Assembly: GCA_037975125.1 (NCBI GenBank)
Contig: JAJQOW010000219.1
Location: 1-64,000 of the forward strand
DNA: 64,000 nt
From: Latrodectus hesperus
Taxonomy: Eukaryota > Arthropoda > Arachnida > Araneae > Theridiidae
Reading direction: 5' to 3'
Shown: one piece after another, positions 48,368 to 58,936 of the stretch
How the letters are laid out: each line of letters starts with the position of its first letter
Numbering within the stretch: the first letter of the stretch is position 1
Position numbers and translations under genes: made by a program
Notes under the pieces: model-generated
Told to the model about the DNA's origin: nothing
Databases searched by the model: none
Seen by the model: the letters and a program-made list of their open reading frames with translations, nothing else

Positions 48368-48903
48368 CCCCTCAGGGGGTTTACCTTCTTTAGGTAAACA
48401 CGGGTGTCACAATCCCGAGGTACCCCAGTGATCTGTCCTCTTCTTTCTTTTCTTCTCTCCTCTAATCTTCTGCTTTTTCTTCCTCTTCTCCCTCAGTGTG
48501 GTTGCCTCGCAAGAGGTTGAGGGCTCCCCTTGAGTAGCTTTCGCCGCTCTGTTGCTATTAGCTACTCTTGGGGACTAAATCACCCACGTGTTTGCCGTGC
48601 GTGGAGACCCGTGTCCCTGGAAAGGAGGGTCCTGGTAATTGAGGCCCCCAGAGACCAACACATTACTTTGGCCTCTGCTTCAGGTAAACGGGAGGTGTGT
48701 TGTGGTCCTCAACACATCAATCGGCTTTATGGATCAAGCGATCGGTACATCTACTGGATGACTCGTTAAGGGTGGAGGCCATCTCAGGGATGTACTGTGA
48801 GCGTATAGGACCTGGCTAGCACTGGTGCAGCTGGTCTGCATCCCCTTGTTGGACTCGGTGGTGGGTGGTGCGGTCAGGTCCCGAACTTTTAATCTTTTAA
48901 CTT
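48368..48903 (+). promoter_or_regulatory. LINE C 5' UTR with structured 5' terminus
   Basis: The first 60 bases can fold into three short hairpins: CCCC-TCA-GGGG, GTTTACC-GGTAAAC, CGGG-CCCG. A further stem pairs CCCCTTGAGTAGCT with AGCTACTCTTGGGG (about 48525-48575). LINEs of this type carry internal promoters in the 5' UTR. A frame of 79 codons (48530-48769, TTG start) is open here and in copies D and E but not A, and is not called. Confidence 0.6.
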
Positions 48904-50040
48904 ATGGAAAAAAATAAGTCTTTTCTCCCTCGGGAGCAACAAATAGAAAATTTAAACTGCAAATATTTTATCATTAAAAGAAAGGAGGGAAATTTTGAAA
49001 CCGTATCCCCCTTTTTAATTGAAAAGGGAATATCGGCATCTGTTGGGGAAGTGAAGAATATCAGAAAAGTGCGATCTGGAGACCTTCACATTGAGGTTGC
49101 AAATGCTACCCAGGCAGCCGCAATAACAAAAATAAATTTGCTTGGAAATTTAGAGGTAACTGTGTCACCTCATGGTAGTCTGAACTTTTCTCGTGGTGTA
49201 ATATCCGCAAGGGATTTGTTGTTCACGCCGACGGATGAGGTTCTTGAAAATTTGCAGAACCAGAAGGTCTGTGCCGTTGAACGCATCACAGTCAGAAGAG
49301 ATGGAAAGTTTATAAATACTAAGCATCTCATTCTGACTTTTGCGACGCCAGACCTTCCGCAGCACGTAAAAGCTGCATATATGAATTTACCCGTCCGGCC
49401 TTACATACCAAACCCCTTGCGATGTTTTCAGTGCCAACGTTTCGGACACTCGAGGAACGCTTGCAGAGGCCAACTAACCTGCGCACGTTGCGCAGTGGTT
49501 GGCCATGATAGCTCTAACTGCATAGCGAAGGAGAGGTGTGTCAACTGTCATGGTGACCACCCCTCCTATTCTCGAAGTTGTCCAAACTGGGTCCTAGAAA
49601 AGGAAATCACCACGATAAAGATTACTACCAACTGTTCATACCCAGAGGCCAGACGACAAGTTACCTCTCGCTGCCCGAAACCTGGAGTAAGCTATGCAAC
49701 CGCAGCCAAAAAAGTCACCAGATCAGCAAGCACTCAAACTGAATCGGTTTCACTTCCTCTTATAAGATTACCCCAGACATCAACATCAAAGCCAAAATCT
49801 GCTTCTAATTCTACCATTAAAAGAAAAGCTCCTTTGGCAAGATCAAGAGCCATGAAGGCTAATAAATTAAAATCTTCAAAGGAGGGCTCTTGTCGACCTT
49901 CCATATCCACCCGTAAAGCCTTGTTCCTGGAGGCTGACGCTGTTTCATTACATCCCTCGGACGAAGACCTATCGCTCGAGGAGATGTCAGATGACCCGCC
50001 TTCCAGCTCCGGGAAAGGAGCTTTTCAAACTAAAAAATAA
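48904..50040 (+). CDS. LINE C ORF1: Gag-like nucleic-acid-binding protein
   Basis: 378 codons from ATGGAAAAAAAT. Three CCHC knuckles (CFQCQRFGH, CARCAVVGH, CVNCHGDH sets) around residues 170-225, basic Ser-rich C-terminal third, acidic SDEDLSLEE tail. Its stop (50038-50040) lies inside the start of the ORF2 frame. Confidence 0.9.
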   Translation: MEKNKSFLPREQQIENLNCKYFIIKRKEGNFETVSPFLIEKGISASVGEVKNIRKVRSGDLHIEVANATQAAAITKINLLGNLEVTVSPHGSLNFSRGVISARDLLFTPTDEVLENLQNQKVCAVERITVRRDGKFINTKHLILTFATPDLPQHVKAAYMNLPVRPYIPNPLRCFQCQRFGHSRNACRGQLTCARCAVVGHDSSNCIAKERCVNCHGDHPSYSRSCPNWVLEKEITTIKITTNCSYPEARRQVTSRCPKPGVSYATAAKKVTRSASTQTESVSLPLIRLPQTSTSKPKSASNSTIKRKAPLARSRAMKANKLKSSKEGSCRPSISTRKALFLEADAVSLHPSDEDLSLEEMSDDPPSSSGKGAFQTKK

Positions 50041-53000
50041 CTTCCTTTGTTTCTTGGAACTGCCATGGTTTGCGTTCACACCATGATGACATCAAGTCTA
50101 TAATTTCAGCCTACAACCCCGCATGTGTTGCACTTCAAGAAACATTCCTGAAGTCTAGCAATAGTTTCACCATGCGTGGGTTTAAAAGCTTTAGAAAAGA
50201 CTGTGGTGACGATGGTGCAGTGTCTGGAGGTGTTTGTATACTAACATCTAACAACTATCCCAGCACTGCCCAAAATTTAAATACTACACTACAGGCTGTA
50301 GCTGTGCGAATTCACACATCATGCCTGTTAACAGTCTGTAGTTTGTATTTGCCACCACATGATGTCATCCACCAAGAGGAACTCGATGCATTAATAGATC
50401 AGCTGCCAACACCATTTCTGCTGTTAGGTGACTTTAACGGCCATAGTTCCTTGTGGGGAAGTGATGATACTAATTCTCGCGGTCGGCAGATAGAGCGGTT
50501 TATCTCAGACAACAGTCTCTGTCTGCTTAATACCGACGAGAAGACTTATTTCCATGTACCCACAAGAACATTTCATTCTCTCGATCTGGCCATTTGTTCA
50601 CCATCTCTTCTGCCATTGTTAAATTTAAATGTAGGAAATGATCTGCATAATAGCGATCATTTTCCTCTCGTCATCTCCCAGACTGGAGGTAGTAGAGTAA
50701 GACAACGCTTACCTACTTACGTGTACAGTCGGGCAGATTGGACGTTATTTACACAATCGGCAGTTATTGATAACGAAATGGTTATGATCGAAAATATTGA
50801 TGATGCCGTATGTAGAGTCACCGAAACAATTATTAATGCAGCTGACGCATCAATTCCTAAGAGTTCCCCTAAACCACACAGGCTATGCAAACCATGGTGG
50901 AATGCTGAATGTCAAAAAACCTATAAGAAACAGAGGAAGTTATGGGGGTTATTCAGAAGATACCCCACAACGGAGAATCTTATCGCCTTTAAGAGAGCAA
51001 AAGCAATAGCTCGTAGAACTCGTCGTCGAAGTCAGAAGGAATCCTGGTCTCGCTATGTATCCTCTATTACATCTTCCACATCCAGTAAACAGTTGTGGAG
51101 AAGAGTAAAAGCAGCCAATGGAATATATAAGGAATTTTCCATTCCAATCTTAAAATCCGGAGCTGCTATATGCTCTTCTCCTAAGGACATCGCTAATGTC
51201 CTTGGTGAAACCTTTGCTACCGTCTCAAGCAACGACTCTTATAGTCCTTCGTTCTTAAGGACAAAGAGTCGTGCTGAGCGAACACCAATTCGTTTCAACC
51301 ATGGACAAGCTTTGCCTTACAACTGTGAATTTCGGATGATGGAATTGAAGAGAGCATTACAGCAGGCCCATGATACTAGCCCAGGACCAGATGGAATCAG
51401 CTATCAAATGCTTCGTCATTTAAGTCCAGATTCCCTTTTGAACTTATTGTTTTTGTTCAATAGGATCTGGACTGAAAATAAATTTCCATCACTTTGGAGC
51501 GAAGCAATAGTGATTCCGATCCTTAAGGCTGGTAAGGATCCTTCTGTTCCTTCAAGTTATCGACCAATAGCTCTGACGAGTTGCTTTTGTAAGACTCTCG
51601 AACGTATGGTCAACGCCCGTCTCGTATATGTCCTAGAAATTAATAAATGTATTCAAATAAATCAGAGTGGCTTCCGTAAAGGAAGATCCACTCTTGATAA
51701 TATTACATACTTGGAAACCCAAATCCGCAACGCTTTTGTTCGGAGGAACCATCTGGTTTCCATTTTCTTTGACATCGAGAAGGCATATGACCGTACATGG
51801 CGATACGGTATTCTCCGTACATTATATGATTTTGGCTTTCGGGGTAATCTTCCGATATTCCTAAAAAATTTTCTATGCTCCCGTTTTTTTAAAGTACGTA
51901 TTGGAACAGTATATTCCAATACTTTTATTCAAGCCGAGGGTGTACCCCAAGGCTCTATTTTAAGTGTCACACTTTTTAACTTGTACATAAGTTGCATCCT
52001 TCATCAAATTTCACCTCCTGTATATGGCACGCTTTATGTTGATGACCTGCAAATCTCATGTGAGGGTTCTAACATGCGTTTAATTGAGAGACAACTACAA
52101 ACAACTGTCAACAAACTTGCTGCATGGTGTGCTGAGAATGGCCACGCATTGTCTCCTGGCAAGAGTAATTGTGTCCATTTCTGCAGGAAGACTGGCATGC
52201 ATAATGATCCTACTATCTGCATAAATAATACACCTATCCCTGTTGTCAACGAGATAAAATTTCTGGGAATAATTTTTGACCGAAAATTAAATTTTCTTCC
52301 GCATGTTCTTCATTTGCGGAAGAAGTGCGAGCGATCGCTTAATATCCTCAAGGTGCTTTCTAATACATCTTGGGGTGCTGATCGCACCGCACTACTTCGT
52401 GTCTACCAGTCATTAATTTTATCTCGTATTGACTATGGGTGTGCTGTGTATGGATCTGCTAGGTCTTCCGTTTTACGCAGATTGGATACAATACATCACT
52501 CTGCTTTGAGAATATGTTCAGGCGCATTCCGCACATCACCCGTCCAGAGTCTATATGCAATATGTCATCAACTGCCTTTAGACCTGAGACGAATGCAGCT
52601 GTCTCTCAATTATTATGCAAAAATCATGTCGGACCCTCATCATCCATTACGTTCCATGACTACTACACCTGCACTAATGAGGCTGTATGACGCTCGTCCA
52701 TACAGCATTCCACCTTTTGTCACAAGAACAAAAGTTAGTCTTTCATTATCTGACCTATGTGGTGTCCGTTTTGTCAAAACGGACTATTTATCTCATCCAC
52801 CTTGGTATGATCCACAGATCAAAATCATCAATCCTTTTGCTCGTTATAGAAAATCAGACACAGCAACTACTGTTTTCCAGCAGCTATATGCCTCACATCG
52901 CTGTCAGTACTCGACGTACACACCAGTATTCACAGATGGATCAAAATCTGCAGGACATGTTGGATGTGCTGTAGTTATTGAAAACAAAACTCTTAGCTAC

Positions 53001-53717
53001 AGCCTCCATCCGTCCTGTTCCATCTTCTCTGCTGAAGCAACTGCTTTATATCAAGCTCTTCAGCAGATGAATACAAGTGATACCTTTAAATACTGTGTGT
53101 ACACTGACAGTTTGAGTGTGTTGGAAGCTTTGCGGAACAGTAGTTTTGATTGTCATCCTTTTGTGTCTAGAATTTTCCGAGCATTAGATTCCCTTGCTGG
53201 CAAGGGATACGACATAATTCTCTGCTGGGTCCCAAGTCACGTAGGTCTTGATGGCAATGAGAGGGCTGATGCAGCTGCTAAATCTGCATCCGGCCCGTCT
53301 CTACCATCCATTCCTTTGTTAGATGTGAAAAGGTATGTTAAACAATTTACAAAAGATCTTTGGCAGGAGTCATGGAACATGCAGGTCACTAATAAATTGC
53401 GTGCCATATTTCCATACATCACCTCATTAACAGTTTTACCGATACGAAGTGCTGATGTTAGATTAACCCGCCTTCGTATCGGACACACACGTTTCACACA
53501 TAGACATTTGTTTCTAAATGAATTAAATCCTTGGTGTGAAACGTGTGATGAACCTTATACAATACATCATATTTTAATTTCATGTCATGATTTTAACCAT
53601 TTACGTTTACATTTTTTTAAAACTGATATTTTAACATTAGTTGATTTATTGGGAGAACCTCCAAATAGAAATCTATTTGCCTTCTTGAGAACAATAGGTT
53701 TTCTCCATTTTATTTAA
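50034..53717 (+). CDS. LINE C ORF2: endonuclease-RT-RNase H
   Basis: Open from 50034 to the stop at 53717, about 1227 codons. The endonuclease begins with SWNCHGLRSHHDD, upstream of any ATG, and the frame overlaps the ORF1 stop by a few bases. This indicates stop-coupled reinitiation. Endonuclease, RT (YVDDL) and RNase H motifs are all intact as in copy A, with the C-terminal C-x2-C-H-C site. It is intact and flanked by an exact target duplication, so plausibly a recently active copy. Confidence 0.9.
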   Translation, partial: KITSFVSWNCHGLRSHHDDIKSIISAYNPACVALQETFLKSSNSFTMRGFKSFRKDCGDDGAVSGGVCILTSNNYPSTAQNLNTTLQAVAVRIHTSCLLTVCSLYLPPHDVIHQEELDALIDQLPTPFLLLGDFNGHSSLWGSDDTNSRGRQIERFISDNSLCLLNTDEKTYFHVPTRTFHSLDLAICSPSLLPLLNLNVGNDLHNSDHFPLVISQTGGSRVRQRLPTYVYSRADWTLFTQSAVIDNEMVMIENIDDAVCRVTETIINAADASIPKSSPKPHRLCKPWWNAECQKTYKKQRKLWGLFRRYPTTENLIAFKRAKAIARRTRRRSQKESWSRYVSSITSSTSSKQLWRRVKAANGIYKEFSIPILKSGAAICSSPKDIANVLGETFATVSSNDSYSPSFLRTKSRAERTPIRFNHGQALPYNCEFRMMELKRALQQAHDTSPGPDGISYQMLRHLSPDSLLNLLFLFNRIWTENKFPSLWSEAIVIPILKAGKDPSVPSSYRPIALTSCFCKTLERMVNARLVYVLEINKCIQINQSGFRKGRSTLDNITYLETQIRNAFVRRNHLVSIFFDIEKAYDRTWRYGILRTLYDFGFRGNLPIFLKNFLCSRFFKVRIGTVYSNTFIQAEGVPQGSILSVTLFNLYISCILHQISPPVYGTLYVDDLQISCEGSNMRLIERQLQTTVNKLAAWCAENGHALSPGKSNCVHFCRKTGMHNDPTICINNTPIPVVNEIKFLGIIFDRKLNFLPHVLHLRKKCERSLNILKVLSNTSWGADRTALLRVYQSLILSRIDYGCAVYGSARSSVLRRLDTIHHSALRICSGAFRTSPVQSLYAICHQLPLDLRRMQLSLNYYAKIMSDPHHPLRSMTTTPALMRLYDARPYSIPPFVTRTKVSLSLSDLCGVRFVKTDYLSHPPWYDPQIKIINPFARYRKSDTATTVFQQLYASHRCQYSTYTPVFTDGSKSAGHVGCAVVIENKTLSYSLHPSCSIFSAEATALYQALQQMNTSDTFKYCVYTDSLSVLEALRNSSFDCHPFVSRIFRALDSLAGKGYDIILCWVPSHVGLDGNERADAAAKSASGPSLPSIPLLDVKRYVKQFTKDLWQESWNMQVTNKLRAIFPYITSLTVLPIRSADVRLTRLRIGHTRFTHRHLFLNELNPWCETCDEPYTIHHILISCHDFNHLRLHFFKTDILTLVDLLGEPPNRNLFAFLRTIGFLHFI

Positions 53718-54129
53718 ATTGTATATTTAAAATTTATCTTCTAATTTACAGTTTTAAAATCTGAATTTTATATACACTATATACACTCTTTTTTGTATTT
53801 TAATGTTGCTTGGGTTTTCCTTATTTTAATTTAAAAAAAAAAATAAATAAAAAAAATAAAAAAAAAAATCAAATTTTGACGCAGTTTGACCTTTTTGGAC
53901 CTTGCGCCAGAAAATCCAACCAACCAACCATCAATATCATAAAAAGATTTTAAAATTATATTTACACTAATTTTTGTTTTTTAAAATTTTATTGTTGCTT
54001 GGGTTTTTTGAAGAATAAATAAATAAATAAATAAATAAAATGAAATAAAACAATAATAATCATAGACTTGGCGCAGCTTGTCCTTTTTGGACCTTGCGCC
54101 AGAAAACCCAACCAACCAACCAACCAACC
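53718..54129 (+). repeat. Duplicated 3' end of LINE C
   Basis: First 3' UTR to about 53930, then a second 3' UTR-like segment (TTTTAAAATT, TTGCTTGGGTTTT, AT-rich run, TTGGCGCAGCTTGTCC) to the target duplication. It may derive from read-through into a neighbouring LINE 3' end at the donor site. Confidence 0.75.
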
Positions 54130-54144
54130 TGGACGGGTGATGTG

Positions 54145-56606
54145 CGGAATGCGCCCGAACATATTCTCAGAGCAGAATGATGGACAGTGTCCAATCTGTG
54201 TAAAACAGAAGACCTAGCGGATCCATAAACAACACAACCGTAGTCTATGCGAGATAATATTAGTGATTGGTAAACTCGGAGGAGTGACGTGCGATCAGCA
54301 CCCCAAGATGTATTTGAAAGCACCTTGAGGATATTGAGCGATCGCTCGCACTTCTTCCGCAGATATAGTATATGCGGAAGAAAGGTTAATTTACGATCAA
54401 ATATCACTCCGAGGAATTTTACCTCACTGACCACTGGTATAGGTGTGTTTTTTATACGAATAACGGGATCATTGTGGAGGCTAGTCTTCCTGCAGAAATG
54501 GACACAATTGCTCTTGCTAGGAGAAAGTGTATGGCCATTCTCAGCACACCATGCAGCAATTTTATTAACAGATGTTTGTAATTGTCTCTCAATTAAATTC
54601 ATGTTAGACCCTTCACAAGATATCTGCAAGTCATCAACATACAAGGTACCATAAACAGAAGGTGATAATTTATGGAGTATGCTGCTAATATGAAGGATAA
54701 AAAGGGTGACACTCAATATAGAACCTTGAGGTACACCTTCAACTTGATTAAAATGATCAGAATAAAATGTTCCTATCCGAACTTTAAAACCACGGGAGCG
54801 TAAAAAGTTTTGTATAAATATCGGCAAATTACCCCTAAAGCCAAAATCATACATCCTACGGAGAATTCCATAACGCCACGTACGGTCATAAGCCTTCTCT
54901 ATGTCGAAGAAAATGGAAACGAGATGATTCCTCCGCACAAATGCATTGCGGATCTGCGTTTCCAGGTATGTCATATTATCAAGAGTGGACCTTCCTTTAC
55001 GGAAGCCACTCTGATTGATATGGATATATTCATTTATTTCTAAGACATAGATGAGGCGGGCATTGACCATACGTTCGAGAGTCTTACACAAGCAACTCGT
55101 CAGAGCTATTGGTCGATAACTTGAAGGAACAGAAGGATCCTTACCAGCCTTAAGGATTGGAATCACTATTGCTTCGCTCCAAAGTGATGGAAATTTATTT
55201 TCAGTCCAGATCCTATTGAATAGATAAAGTAAGTTCAACAAGGAATCTGGACTTAAATGACGAAGCATTTGATAGCTGATTCCATCTGGTCCTGGGCTAG
55301 TATCATGGGCCTGCTGTAATGCTCTCTTCAATTCCAACATCCGAAATTCACAGTTGTAAGGCAAAGCTTGTCCATGGTTGAAACGAATTGGTGTTCGCTC
55401 AGCACGACTCTTTGTCCTTAAGAACGAAGGACTATAAGAGTCGTTGCTTGAGACGCTAGCAAAGGTTTCACCAAGGACGTTAGCGATGTCCTTAGGAGAA
55501 GAGTATATGGCAGCTCCGGATTTCAAAATAGGAATTGAAAATTCTCTATAGATTCCATTGGCTGCTTTCACTTTTCTCCACAACTGTTTACTGGATGTGG
55601 AAGAAGTAATTGAGGATACATAGCGAGACCAGGATTCCTTCTGACTTCGACGACGAGCTCTGCGAGCTAATGCTTTTGCTCTCTTAAAGGCGATAAGATT
55701 CTCCGTTGTGGGGTATCTTCTGAATAGCCCCCATAACTTCCTCTGTTTCTTATAGGTGTTTTGACATTCATCATTCCACCAAGGTTTGCAACGCCTTTGT
55801 GGTGTAGAGGAACTCTTAGGAATTGATGCATCAGCTGCATTCTTAATTGTTTCAGTGACTTTACTGACGGCAATATCAATATTTTCGATCATAACCATTG
55901 CATCATCAACAACTGCCAATTGCGAAAATAATGTCCAATCTGCCCGACTGTACACGTAAGTAGGTAGGCGTTGTCCTACACTACTACCTCCAGTCTGGGA
56001 GATGACGAGAGGAAAATGATCGCTGTTGAAAAGATCATTTCCTACTGTTAAATTTAACAATGGCAGAAGAGATGGTGAACAAATGGCCAGATCGAGAGAA
56101 TGGAATGTTCTTGTGGGTATATGGAAATATGTTTTCTCGTCGGTATTAAGCAGACAGAGACTGTTATCTAAAATAAACCGCTCTATCTGCCGACCGCGAG
56201 AATTTGTATCATCATTTCCCCACAAAGAATTATGCCCGTTAAAGTCACCTAACAGTAGAAATGGTGTGGGCAGCTGATCTATTAATGCATCGAGTTCCTC
56301 TTGGCGGATGACATCGTGTGGTGGCAAATACAAACTACAGACTGTCAATAAGCATGATGTGTGAATTCGCACAGCTACAGCCTGTAGTGTAGTATTTAAA
56401 TGCTGGGCAGTGCTGGGATAGTTGTTGGATGTTAAAATGCAAACTCCTCCAGACACTGCACCATCGTCACCACAGTCTTTTCTAAAGCTTTTAAACCCAC
56501 GCATGGAAAAGTTATTGCTAGACTTCAGGAATGTTTCCTGAAGTGCAATGCATGCGGGGTTGTAGGCTGAAATTATAGACTTGATGTCATCATGATGGGA
56601 ACGCAA
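54145..56606 (-). pseudogene. LINE B/D ORF2, N-terminal part
   Basis: Endonuclease and RT (LLGDFNGHNSLWG, FFDIEKAYDRTW, GVPQGSILS, YVDDL), open until copy C interrupts it. The last ~22 codons of the apparent frame (54060-54130) are copy C tail read backwards. Confidence 0.85.
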
Positions 56607-56638
56607 ACCATGGCAGTTCCAAGAAACAAAGGAAGTTA

Positions 56639-57766
56639 TTATTGAATTTGAAAAGCTCCTTTCCCGGAGCTGGAAGGCATGTCATCTGACATCTCCTCGA
56701 GCGATAGATCATCGTCCGAGGGATGTAATGAAACAGCGTCAGCCTCCAGGGTTAAGGCTTTACGGGTGGATATGGAGGGCCTAATAATGCCCTCTTTTGC
56801 TGATTTTAGTTTTAAAGCCTTTACGGCTTTAGATTTAGCCATTGGAGCTTTTCTACGGAGAGTGGTTGCAGATGTTGTTTTTGACTTTTTCTCAGATGTA
56901 GGGGGTAATTTAACTATTGGAAGTGAAAGAGCATCCGTTTGTGTACTTGTCGTTCTGGTGACCTTGGCGGCGACAGAAGCATAGCTAACTCCTGCTTGAG
57001 GTGTGCGTGCTGTAACAGCACGTCTTGCCTCAGGATATGAGCAGTTATTCTTAACTTTAGTGGTTGTGATCTCTTTCTCCAGTATCCAGATAGGACAACT
57101 TCTAGCGTAGGAGGGGTGGTCACCTTTACAGTTGACACACCTCTCCTTTGCAGTACAAGACGAACTGTCGTGGCCAACTGCTGCGCAGCGAGCGCAAGTC
57201 AGTTTGCCCCTGCAAGCCGCTTTGGAGTGACCAAATCTCTGGCACTGGAAACAACGCAAAGGATTTGGTATATAAGGCCTGACGGATAGATGCATATACG
57301 CAGCTTTAATATGCTGCGGCAGGTCTGGCGTCGCAAATGTCAGAACGAGATGTTTAGTATTAATAATCTGCCCATCCCGTCTGACAGTTATGCGTTTTAC
57401 TGCACAGACCTTTTGATCTTTTAGATTTTCCAAGATCTCGTCCGCAGGCGTATTTAACAAATCCTTAGCGGATACCACACCACGTGAAAAGTTAAGATTT
57501 ACATGAGGCTGGACGGACACCTCAAGGTTAACAAGCATGTTCATGCTGCTTATAAGAGTAGCTTGTGCTTCTGAAGCAACTTCGACCATTAATATCTCCA
57601 GAACGCAGCTTCCGGATGCTCTTCACTTCGCCAATATTGCCAGAAATACCTTTCTGGATTAGGAAAGGGGATACATTATCAAAAGTACCCTCTTTCCTTT
57701 TAACAATGTAGAATCTTGCTTTAACTATTGACAATGTGTGCTCCCGTGGGAGAGAAGAAAAATATT
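56639..57766 (-). pseudogene. LINE B/D ORF1, frameshifted twice
   Basis: 56639-57589 keeps the three CCHC knuckles and the acidic tail. One extra base near 57595 and a second length change near the start codon (about 57745) break the frame relative to copy A. The zinc-knuckle part is otherwise complete. Confidence 0.8.
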
Positions 57767-58308
57767 TGTTTCCATATTAAAAATGGAAAATTCGGGACCT
57801 GACGGCACCACCCACCACCGAGTCCAACAAGGGGATGCAGACCAGCTGCACCAGTGCTAGCCAGGTCCTATACGCTCACAGTACATCCCTGAAGTGGCCT
57901 CCACCCTTAACGAGTCACCCAGTAGATGTACCGATCGCTTGATCCATAAAGCCGATTGATGTGCTGAGGACCACAACACACCTCCCGTTTACCTGAAGCA
58001 GAGGCCAAAGTAATGTGTTGGTCTCTGGGGGCCTCAATTACCAGGACCCTCCTTTCCAGGGACACGGGTCTCCACGTACGGCAAACACGTGGGTGATTTA
58101 GTCCCCAAGAGTAGCTAATAGCAACAGAGCGGCGAAAGCTACTCAAGGGGAGCCCTCAACCTCTTGCGAGGCAACCACACTGAGGGAGAAGAGGAAGAAA
58201 AAGCAGAAGAGTAGAGGAGAGAAGAAAAGAAAGAAGAGGACAGATCACTAGGGTACCTCGGGATTGTGACACCCGTGTTTACCTAAAGAAGGTAAACCCC
58301 CTGAGGGG
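57767..58308 (-). other. LINE B/D 5' UTR
   Basis: Full-length, with the hairpin-rich terminus. No gene. Confidence 0.7.
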
Positions 58309-58320
58309 AACTATACAGAG
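58309..58320 (+). repeat. 12-bp LINE target duplication, right
   Basis: AACTATACAGAG, matching 41364-41375. Confidence 0.9.
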
Positions 58321-58569
58321 GAATTTTCCCTAAAGATTTCAGCAACTACTGATAAAGAGGATGTCCCAACTACATCAAATGTGAGAAGAGATTCCTTTTC
58401 AGATGCTGAAGGAAACGATTTGTCACCGGTATCAGAAAATGACATTTTCAGTGATTCTCTAATAACAATTTTGCTCAGTGATGATAAGGACTTACCCAAA
58501 ACAACCAGAACTGGACGATTAGTGAAAATTCCTCAAAAACTAAATCTGCAATCTTATAATTGTAACTAA
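58321..58569 (+). pseudogene. BEL/Pao polyprotein C-terminus
   Basis: Resumes the BEL frame after the LINE cluster. Acidic Ser-rich sequence ending in RTGRLVKIPQKLNL and a stop. The closing basic motif is the kind found at the end of BEL polyproteins. Confidence 0.7.
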
Positions 58570-58604
58570 CTTTTTCTTTTTCATTTAGGTTTTGTTTTCT
58601 CCCG

Positions 58605-58624
58605 AAACAAAAGGTGGGAGGATA
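58605..58624 (+). promoter_or_regulatory. Polypurine tract of the BEL/Pao element
   Basis: AAACAAAAGGTGGGAGGATA immediately before the 3' LTR. Confidence 0.75.
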
Positions 58625-58931
58625 TGTAACAACCAATTGCCAGAGAAGCGAGTGACGTCACCCATGTGACTGCTTGAGTTATTGTGTAACCTAAAACCTT
58701 TTTTTTCAGTATGCATCCGGCACTCGCCGAGCAATGTTTTGATTTCGATAAGAAATAAATGTTTGAACTTCTGTTTTTCAAAGTCATTATTGATAATTTC
58801 TGTCTTCAATTTAAATGTCGCGTAGATATTTCGGCCCATAATTTTATTATGTTACGTTGAAAAGAATTCCATTTTTATACATGATCGAGAAATCGAATTC
58901 GGAATTATTCAAATTAAAACGAAACGTAACA
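58625..58931 (+). repeat. 3' LTR of the BEL/Pao element
   Basis: 307 bp, begins TGTAACAACC, ends GAAACGTAACA, then target duplication CCTAT at 58932-58936. Confidence 0.9.
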
Positions 58932-58936
58932 CCTAT

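Larger units (their letters stand above)
48368..54129 (+). mobile_element. LINE copy C, full length, nested in copy B/D
   Basis: Complete 5' end (CCCCTCAGGGGG), both ORFs intact, and 3' UTR. Two successive LINE 3' ends are present: one at about 53930 and a second related one at about 54125, each with TTTTTGGACCTTGCGCCAG and CCAACC repeats. This is the youngest insertion of the cluster. Confidence 0.9.
54130..58308 (-). mobile_element. LINE copy B/D, 5' part
   Basis: Continuation of 46906-48367. Complete 5' terminus at 58308 (CCCCTCAGGGGG on the minus strand) directly next to the 12-bp target duplication at 58309-58320. Confidence 0.9.
36535..58931 (+). mobile_element. BEL/Pao LTR retrotransposon, interrupted by LINEs
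   Basis: Complete borders: 5-bp target duplication, two 307-bp LTRs, primer-binding site, gag-protease frame, pol remnants and polypurine tract. About 17 kb of LINE sequence (41376-58308 plus one copy of a 12-bp duplication) splits the pol region. The element's own length would be about 5.5 kb. Pol carries stops, a frameshift and a deletion of the integrase core. LTRs differ at about three positions, so insertion was recent. Confidence 0.9.

Noticed and set aside
48530..48769. 79-codon frame in the 5' UTR of LINE copies C, D and E
   Set aside because: It starts at TTG, is broken in copy A, and lies in a structured 5' UTR. Sharing is due to recent common origin.
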